Source: 2-01-FULL-33-17 sp964401705 (GTDB lineage: Bacteria > Patescibacteriota > Minisyncoccia > Phycocordibacterales > UBA9973). Taken from it: 9,782 nucleotides of DNA. Below the pieces are notes generated by a model. It made no database searches. It worked only from the letters and a program-made list of their open reading frames with translations, and was not told the origin of the DNA. The stretch spans positions 1-9,782 of the forward strand of contig CAYNZJ010000021.1 in NCBI GenBank assembly GCA_964401705.1, in the 5' to 3' direction. Position 1 is the stretch's first letter, and each line of letters starts with the position of its first letter. Of this stretch, positions 5,247-9,782 are shown piece after piece. A program made the translations under genes and the position numbers.

Positions 5247-5783
5247 ATGTCAAGAATAGGAAAACAAATAATAACAATTCCCGCTGGAGTAACTGCAACT
5301 GTCGATGGATCTTTCTTTAAAGTTACTGGTCCAAAAGGAAATCTTGAAAGAGATTTTAAAACTGATTTAATCAGTATTGTTATCAATGGTAATGAAATTA
5401 ATTTTACTTTAAACAAAGAAACTATTGAATCAAAAGCTCTATGGGGAACAGTAGCTTCACATGTTAAAAACATGGTTGATGGAGTTAGCGTTGGTTTTAC
5501 AAAAAAATTAATTCTAGAAGGAGTAGGTTTTAAAAGTGAAGTCAAAGGTGATAGCCTAGATTTAGCTCTTGGTTTTTCTCACCCAGTTAAAATGCAAATC
5601 CCAACTGGTTTAACAGTTACAGCTGAAAAAAATAATATTACCGTTAGTGGTTTTGATAAAGAACTAGTTGGTAGTTTTACTGCAAAAGTTCGTGCTATGA
5701 AAAAACCTGAACCATATAAAGGTAAAGGGTTCCGCTATGATAATGAAATTATTCGTCGTAAACAAGGTAAGAAATCTGCTTAG
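5247..5783 (+). CDS. rplF: 50S ribosomal protein uL6 (L6)
   Basis: This encodes 178 residues, the usual length for L6. uL6 lies near the sarcin-ricin loop and the base of the L7/L12 stalk and is needed for factor binding. The N-terminal MSRIGKQIITIPAGV (1-15) and VTGPKGNL (26-33) are typical, as are LEGVGFK (90-96) and the diagnostic PEPYKGKGFRY (154-164) followed by a basic tail. The two-fold domain repeat of L6 is intact. It follows rpsH after 28 bases, the largest gap in this part of the operon, and is three bases from rplR. Confidence 0.97.
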   Translation: MSRIGKQIITIPAGVTATVDGSFFKVTGPKGNLERDFKTDLISIVINGNEINFTLNKETIESKALWGTVASHVKNMVDGVSVGFTKKLILEGVGFKSEVKGDSLDLALGFSHPVKMQIPTGLTVTAEKNNITVSGFDKELVGSFTAKVRAMKKPEPYKGKGFRYDNEIIRRKQGKKSA

Positions 5784-5786
5784 TAT

Positions 5787-6158
5787 ATGAAAACAAATAA
5801 TATAAAAAAAGAAAAAAGAATTCGCCTAAAACGCAAAATTCGTAGTATAATAAACGGTACAGCAACTACACCTCGTTTGTCTGTTTTTAAATCAAATGTG
5901 CATATTTATGCTCAGATAATTAATGATGTAACCGGCAAAACATTAGCTTCATCATCAGATCTTACAATTAAAAAAACAGATTCTAAAATTGCTAAAAGCA
6001 CATATCGTGAAAAGGCAATAAATGTTGGTAATGATATTGCAAAAAAAGCCATTGCTATGGGAATAAATTCTGTAGTTTTTGATCGAAATGGTTACAAGTA
6101 TACAGGTCATATTGCAGCATTAGCTGATGCCGCAAGAGAATCTGGTCTAAAATTCTAA
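5787..6158 (+). CDS. rplR: 50S ribosomal protein uL18 (L18)
   Basis: This encodes 123 residues (family about 115-125). uL18 binds 5S rRNA in the central protuberance together with uL5. Seen are the basic N-terminal segment KKEKRIRLKRKIRSII (7-22), TPRLSVFKSNVHIYAQIIND (28-47, family RLsVfRSnkhIYAQvId) and the C-terminal FDRNGYKYTGHIAALADAARESGLKF (98-123), which is the family signature (FDRgGy.YHGRvkalAdaAReaGL.F) with a TGHIAA variant. Start context is AGTATATG, four bases from the previous stop, with no Shine-Dalgarno sequence. Confidence 0.97.
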   Translation: MKTNNIKKEKRIRLKRKIRSIINGTATTPRLSVFKSNVHIYAQIINDVTGKTLASSSDLTIKKTDSKIAKSTYREKAINVGNDIAKKAIAMGINSVVFDRNGYKYTGHIAALADAARESGLKF

Positions 6159-6162
6159 ATAT

Positions 6163-6885
6163 ATGTCAGAAATACAAAAACAAACAAATAGCTCTACACC
6201 ACAAGCTCGTCCAGCTAATTCAACCCCAAGACCAGCTGGTGCACGTCCAGCATTTACACCTCGTCCTGTTGGGTCACGCCCGCCTTTTAATAGAGCAGGT
6301 GGAGCTCCAGGAATTGGTGGACAAAAACGCCGAATAGTTCGCGGAGAAAAAAGTACAGATAATAAACCAAAAAGAGACGACCGTCGTGGTGGTTCATCTG
6401 AAAGACCTCGCAGTGAATATGAACAAAAAATGATTGATGTTCGTCGAGTTACTCGTGTTACATCCGGAGGACGTCGTATGAGTTTTGCTGTAGTACTTGC
6501 TATTGGTGATAAAAAAGGCCTTGTTGGTCTTGGAACAGGTAAAGGTGGAGACACTGCTATTGCTATTGCTAAAGCTTTAAAACAAGCTAAAAAAGGTTTA
6601 ATTAAATTAAACTTAACTGATAAAATGTCATTACCACACGAAGTTGATGCAAAATTTAATGCTTCTCGTGTAGTATTGCGACCTAATAAAGCAAAAGGAA
6701 TGGTAGCTGGATCTTCTATGCGTGAAATTTTGACTTTAGCTGGGGTAACAAATGTTACTGGTAAAGTTAATTCTGGAACAAAAAATAAACTTTCTAATGC
6801 AAGAGCTACAATGAAAGCATTAGCAAAAGTTGGTCGGCCAGCTCCTGTTTATACAGTTGGGGCAAGTGATGCATTTACAGCTTAA
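6163..6885 (+). CDS. rpsE: 30S ribosomal protein uS5 (S5) with long disordered N-terminal extension
   Basis: This encodes 240 residues, against about 166 in E. coli. uS5 lies at the mRNA entry and A-site side of the small subunit and affects accuracy. The S5 core starts near residue 85: EYEQKMIDVRRVTRVTSGGRRMSF (85-108) matches the dsRNA-binding-like N-terminal domain, GDKKGLVGLGTGKGGDTAIAIAKA (115-138) follows, and the C-terminal domain holds AGVTNVTGKVNSGTKN (193-208). The first 84 residues are low complexity, rich in Pro, Arg, Gly, Ala and Ser, with three degenerate units of about 11 residues (ARPANSTPRPAG at 15-26, ARPAFTPRPVG at 27-37, SRPPFNRAGG at 38-47). An internal start at M90 would cut into the conserved core, so the upstream ATG is preferred; its context (AAATATATG) matches other starts here. 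Confidence 0.95.
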   Translation: MSEIQKQTNSSTPQARPANSTPRPAGARPAFTPRPVGSRPPFNRAGGAPGIGGQKRRIVRGEKSTDNKPKRDDRRGGSSERPRSEYEQKMIDVRRVTRVTSGGRRMSFAVVLAIGDKKGLVGLGTGKGGDTAIAIAKALKQAKKGLIKLNLTDKMSLPHEVDAKFNASRVVLRPNKAKGMVAGSSMREILTLAGVTNVTGKVNSGTKNKLSNARATMKALAKVGRPAPVYTVGASDAFTA

Positions 6886-6896
6886 TTAATAAATAT

Positions 6897-7328
6897 ATGC
6901 AAAAAAACACACTTATATCACATACTTCTCGTAAACACGCCAAAATAGTTGGACGTGGAGGCAAGCGTGGTAAAACCGCTGGTCGTGGAACAAAAGGTCA
7001 ATCAGCTAGATCTGGTAATAAAAAACGTCCAGAACTAAGAGACATAATTAAAAAACTACCAAAACTTCGTGGATATAAATTCAATAGTATCCAAAACGAT
7101 ATCAAAGTAGTTACTTTAGCTCAGCTTGATAAATCTTTTAAAGATGGGGACAAAATAACACCAGGGATTTTAATCCAAAAAGGTATTGTTAATACTCATC
7201 ACGGGAAAGTTCCACATATTAAAATTCTTGCAAAAGGTAAACTTACAAAAAAAATCACAGTTTCTAAATTCTCAGTTTCTGATGGAGCTCGAGAAATTAT
7301 CAAATCTGCTGGTGGTAATGTAGAATAA
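6897..7328 (+). CDS. rplO: 50S ribosomal protein uL15 (L15)
   Basis: This encodes 143 residues (E. coli 144). uL15 is a late-assembling large-subunit protein whose extended N-terminus threads into 23S rRNA. The Gly/Arg-rich stretch GRGGKRGKTAGRGTKGQSARSG (19-40) is the family signature. The rest shows ITPGILIQKGIV (87-98) and IKILAKGKLTKKITVSKFSVSDGARE (108-132, family vKiLg.GeltkkltVka.kfSksA.e.Ie). The gap to rpsE is 11 bases, so rpmD, which normally lies between them, is absent. secY follows after four bases. Confidence 0.96.
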   Translation: MQKNTLISHTSRKHAKIVGRGGKRGKTAGRGTKGQSARSGNKKRPELRDIIKKLPKLRGYKFNSIQNDIKVVTLAQLDKSFKDGDKITPGILIQKGIVNTHHGKVPHIKILAKGKLTKKITVSKFSVSDGAREIIKSAGGNVE

Positions 7329-7332
7329 TATT

Positions 7333-8610
7333 ATGGAAAAAATCCTCCTTACAATTAAAAGAATCTTTGCTAATAAAAAAATTCGAAAACAAATTTTGTT
7401 TATGATTTTTGTTTTGGCTTTGTTTCGATTGTTATCAAATATTCCAATTCCAGGGGCGGATCCTTTTAGACTCTCACAATTTTTAGATAGTGATTCATTC
7501 TTAGGAATATTTAACTTACTTTCTGGTGGTGGATTATCATCATTGTCGATTATTATGCTTGGAGTTGGTCCTTATATTACTTCTAGTATTATAATGCAAT
7601 TATTGTCATTTGTTTCACCAAAAGTAAAATCACTTTACCAAGAAGAAGGTGAAATTGGACGCAAAAAGGTTCACAATTATACTCGACTTTTAACAGTTCC
7701 ACTTGCAATTTTGCAATCAGTTAGTTTGCTTTTGTTATTATCTCGCCAAGGTGTTTTACCACAATTCGGAATGATTGATATGGTTATTAATACCGCAGTT
7801 GCAGTGGGGGGTTCATTCTTACTAATGTGGTTAGCTGATATGGCTACTGAATTTGGTGTAGGGAATGGAATGTCATTTATAATCTTTGCTGGTATTGTTG
7901 CTAGTATTCCAACTTATGCTAATCAAATAGCACTTAACTGGAATCCAAGTGATACTGTTATGTATGTTATCTTTGCAATTCTTGCAATATTGTTAATTGC
8001 TGGAGTAATATTTATTACCGAGGCTGAAAGACCAGTTCCAGTAACATATGCAAGACAAGGTGAAAGCGGTCAGAGAATCTTTGGAGCAAATCAAACATAT
8101 CTTCCGCTTCGTGTTAATCAAGCTGGAGTTATTCCAATTATTTTTGCTTTATCAATATTGTTATTCCCGCAAATAATCGGTAACTTTTTAACAGGTAACT
8201 CGCATGCTGTATTAGCAAAAATAGGCACAGCTTTGACTCAATTCAGTCAAACAACTTGGATATATAGTATTATCTATTTTGCTTTAGTTGTTTTGTTTAC
8301 TTATTTCTACACAGCTGTTACTTTTGATCCAAAACAAATTAGTGAAAACCTACAAAGAAGCGGAGCATTTATACCAGGAATTCGCCCAGGTGTTCCAACA
8401 CGTGATTATTTAGGGCATATTGTAACTCGAATTACATTGGTGGGTTCATTATTTTTAGGTATTGTTGCAGTATTACCATTAATTGCTCGTGCAATTAGCG
8501 GTAACCAAGCTTTAGCTATTGGTGGAACCGCACTTCTTATTGTTGTTTCTGTTGTTATTGATGTTATTAAAAAAATCGAGGCCGAAATGTCCTCTCAAGA
8601 ATATCGTTAA
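7333..8610 (+). CDS. secY: Protein translocase subunit SecY
   Basis: This encodes 425 residues, a normal length. SecY forms the ten-helix channel through which Sec substrates cross or enter the inner membrane, with SecE, SecG, SecA or the ribosome as partners. Landmarks are the first helix (about 20-37), the plug and helix 2 region (FLGIFNLLSGGG, 56-67, then MLGVGPYITSSIIMQLL, 75-91), the second cytoplasmic loop with EGEIGRKK (105-112), ADMATEFGVGNGMS (168-181), and the loop with EAERPVPVTYARQ (230-242). The loop ending SGAFIPGIRPG (343-353) carries the conserved arginine needed for SecA- or ribosome-driven transport. The C-terminal IEAEM..QEYR is typical. The start context is AATATTATG without Shine-Dalgarno. 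The gene ends the ribosomal operon; its stop overlaps the terminator stem. Confidence 0.98.
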   Translation: MEKILLTIKRIFANKKIRKQILFMIFVLALFRLLSNIPIPGADPFRLSQFLDSDSFLGIFNLLSGGGLSSLSIIMLGVGPYITSSIIMQLLSFVSPKVKSLYQEEGEIGRKKVHNYTRLLTVPLAILQSVSLLLLLSRQGVLPQFGMIDMVINTAVAVGGSFLLMWLADMATEFGVGNGMSFIIFAGIVASIPTYANQIALNWNPSDTVMYVIFAILAILLIAGVIFITEAERPVPVTYARQGESGQRIFGANQTYLPLRVNQAGVIPIIFALSILLFPQIIGNFLTGNSHAVLAKIGTALTQFSQTTWIYSIIYFALVVLFTYFYTAVTFDPKQISENLQRSGAFIPGIRPGVPTRDYLGHIVTRITLVGSLFLGIVAVLPLIARAISGNQALAIGGTALLIVVSVVIDVIKKIEAEMSSQEYR

Positions 8611-8640
8611 AACAAAACCCCATAATTGGGGTTTTGTTTT
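8609..8640 (+). terminator. Intrinsic terminator overlapping the secY stop codon
   Basis: The 14 bases at 8609-8622 (AAAACAAAACCCCA) pair perfectly with 8627-8640 (TGGGGTTTTGTTTT) around the loop TAAT. The last two bases of the TAA stop are part of the stem. The T-rich 3' arm serves as the tail, and the symmetrical A/T arms could allow bidirectional use. It separates rpsN-secY from adk. Confidence 0.85.
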
Positions 8641-8673
8641 GAGTTTTGAAATTTATAAATTATAAGTTAAAAT
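8639..8673 (+). promoter_or_regulatory. Candidate promoter region for adk
   Basis: Two overlapping matches are present: TTGAGT (8639-8644) with TATAAG (8661-8666), and TTGAAA (8646-8651) with TAAAAT (8668-8673), each with a 16-base spacer. Either would start transcription within about seven bases of the adk ATG at 8680, or on it, giving a leaderless mRNA. The DNA is very AT-rich, so chance matches are likely. Confidence 0.4.
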
Positions 8674-8679
8674 AAAGTT

Positions 8680-9273
8680 ATGAATAAACTAACGATTATT
8701 GCTTTTGGAAGATCTGGTTGTGGTAAAGGAACCCAATTAAAACTATTATCACAAAAAATTGAAGAAATAAAATCTAAAAAACCGTTAAGTTTTGCTACTG
8801 GTGATTTTTTTCGTGAATTATTTGCAGAAGATAGTTTTACATCAAAGACTGCTCATGATATCACAAATGCTGGTCAATTACAGCCTTTATTTTTAACTGT
8901 TACTATGTGGGGTAGTGCTTTTATAAAAAAGATAGAATTAGATTCCGATCTTTGTATTGATGGTTTTCCCCGTAGACTAGATGAAGCCAAAATGTTAAAT
9001 GAAGCTTTTAATTTTTATAAAAGAGGAAAGATTATTCTTTTAGATTTTCTTGTTTCTCGAGAGACTTCAAAAGAAAGAATGTTAAAACGTGGAAGATCAG
9101 ATGATACTCTTGAAAATGCAGAAATAAGATTAAATTGGTATGATTCTGATGTGATTACAGGGTTAGAATATTTAAAATCAGAACCTGGTTATGTATATAT
9201 CCCAATTGATGGAGAAAGAACAATAGATGAAATACATATAGATGTTATGGAAAAAATTAGTAATTATTTATAA
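8680..9273 (+). CDS. adk: Adenylate kinase, short-LID form
   Basis: This encodes 197 residues. Adenylate kinase converts AMP and ATP to two ADP in the cytoplasm and often follows secY in bacteria. The P-loop is GRSGCGKGT (10-18), with Arg-Ser where most bacterial enzymes have Ala-Pro or Pro-Pro. The AMP-binding part shows ATGDFFRE (39-46), GQLQP (65-69, family GxLVP) and the signature IDGFPRR (93-99). The LID is short: KRGRSDDTLENAEIRLNWY (136-154) corresponds to the xGRxDDNxExIxxRLxxY of short-type kinases, with no long insert and no zinc cysteines. Arginines 137, 139 and 150 are in the places expected for phosphate contacts. The NMP-binding motifs favour Adk over other nucleotide kinases. 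UMP kinase follows after four bases, likely co-transcribed. Confidence 0.88.
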   Translation: MNKLTIIAFGRSGCGKGTQLKLLSQKIEEIKSKKPLSFATGDFFRELFAEDSFTSKTAHDITNAGQLQPLFLTVTMWGSAFIKKIELDSDLCIDGFPRRLDEAKMLNEAFNFYKRGKIILLDFLVSRETSKERMLKRGRSDDTLENAEIRLNWYDSDVITGLEYLKSEPGYVYIPIDGERTIDEIHIDVMEKISNYL

Positions 9274-9277
9274 AAAC

Positions 9278-9782
9278 ATGGAAAATAAAAAAATCATCAT
9301 TTCTCTTGGTGGCTCGATTGTTGTGCCTGAGTTACCTAATTCAGATTATATTAAATCTTTTGTTAGTCTTATAAAATCGTATGTTAATCAAGGGTTAAAA
9401 TTTATAATTATTGTTGGTGGAGGCAAAACTTGTCGAAACTACCAGAATTCTTTAAAAGAAATTAGAACTGTTACAAATAATGATTTAGATTTATTAGGAA
9501 TAGCTTCCACGGTTTTTAATGCGGAATTTATAAAATTATCTTTTGGAGATAGTACATATAATGAAATAATTCGTAACCCTAAAGAATTAGAGTCTATTGA
9601 TTCGAATATTATAATTGGTGCTGGATGGAAGCCAGGTTGTTCTACTGATTATGACGCGATACTATGTGCGGAACAATCAGGGGCTAAAAGTGTTATAAAT
9701 CTTTCAAATATTGATTTTGCATATACAAAAGATCCTAAAAAATTCCCAGATGCAGTTAAAATAGAGCAATCTAATTGGGCTG
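9278..9782 (+). CDS. pyrH: UMP kinase, archaeal-type amino acid kinase family, 3' end outside window
   Basis: 168 residues are visible; full enzymes of this type have about 225, so roughly three quarters is present. It converts UMP and ATP to UDP in pyrimidine synthesis. The N-terminal IIISLGGSIV (6-15) is the phosphate-binding strand-loop of the amino acid kinase fold, and IIIVGGGKTCRNY (43-55) is the second glycine loop. GAGWKPGCSTDYDAILCAE (114-132) and NLSNIDFAYTKDPKKFPDA (141-159) resemble the archaeal UMP kinase subfamily (PGxSTDxxAVLLAE, NxSNIDYVYdkDPkk) more than the standard bacterial PyrH (PFFTTDTAAALRA). The start at 9278 lies four bases after the adk stop and is preceded by TAAAAAC, without Shine-Dalgarno. 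It could be a related kinase such as a phosphonate- or isopentenyl-phosphate kinase, but the NxSNIDxxYxKDP match makes UMP kinase the best call. Confidence 0.85.
   Translation, partial: MENKKIIISLGGSIVVPELPNSDYIKSFVSLIKSYVNQGLKFIIIVGGGKTCRNYQNSLKEIRTVTNNDLDLLGIASTVFNAEFIKLSFGDSTYNEIIRNPKELESIDSNIIIGAGWKPGCSTDYDAILCAEQSGAKSVINLSNIDFAYTKDPKKFPDAVKIEQSNWA

Noticed and set aside
6147..6554. 135-codon reading frame on the minus strand opposite rpsE
   Set aside because: It is the mirror of the GC-richer Pro/Arg/Gly stretch of uS5. Its product is low complexity, and it lies wholly opposite conserved genes.
239..9273. TGA recoded to glycine, as in some CPR lineages
   Set aside because: TGA appears neither as a stop nor inside any reading frame here, and glycines use GGN codons. 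The window gives no support for recoding, though it cannot exclude it.

Overview
The window is a 9.8 kb piece of a bacterial spc-type ribosomal protein cluster, all on the + strand, from an AT-rich genome. Gene order is rplX (3' end), rplE, then an interruption carrying two unrecognised genes, then rpsN, rpsH, rplF, rplR, rpsE, rplO, secY, adk and the 5' part of a UMP kinase gene. The organism looks like a member of the Candidate Phyla Radiation (Patescibacteria), probably Parcubacteria-like. This rests on low GC, no rpmD (uL30) between rpsE and rplO, starts without Shine-Dalgarno sequences, an archaeal-type UMP kinase next to adk, and large unrecognised membrane proteins. The lineage is an inference; no rRNA is present to test it. 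The complete genes end in TAA or TAG, and TGA is not used in frame, so there is no sign of TGA recoding.

Left part (1-863): the end of uL24, then a 124-base gap holding two short arrays of a 7-base repeat (CTAG-type heptamers), then uL5. A perfect 11-bp hairpin followed by Ts closes this transcript right after rplE, so the spc operon is split here.

Middle part (864-4360): an insertion of about 3.5 kb made of self-contained units. Unit one is a promoter with extended -10, a 782-residue polytopic membrane protein and a terminator. Unit two is a possible small RNA or 15-residue micro-ORF with its own promoter-like and terminator-like signals. Unit three is a second extended -10 promoter, a 253-residue membrane-anchored protein and a terminator. 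No transposase, integrase or obvious terminal repeat was seen. I could not assign either protein to a known family.

Right part (4361-9782): a candidate promoter and a leader of about 150 bases with a bulged hairpin just upstream of the start restart transcription of the ribosomal genes. rpsN to secY are packed with gaps of 3-28 bases and no internal terminators. They encode small-subunit proteins uS14, uS8 and uS5, large-subunit proteins uL6, uL18 and uL15, and the SecY translocon channel. uS5 carries an unusual disordered Pro/Arg/Gly-rich extension of about 75 residues. A 14-bp terminator follows secY. A separate unit with a short-LID adenylate kinase and an archaeal-type UMP kinase then begins; both make nucleoside diphosphates for nucleic acid synthesis.
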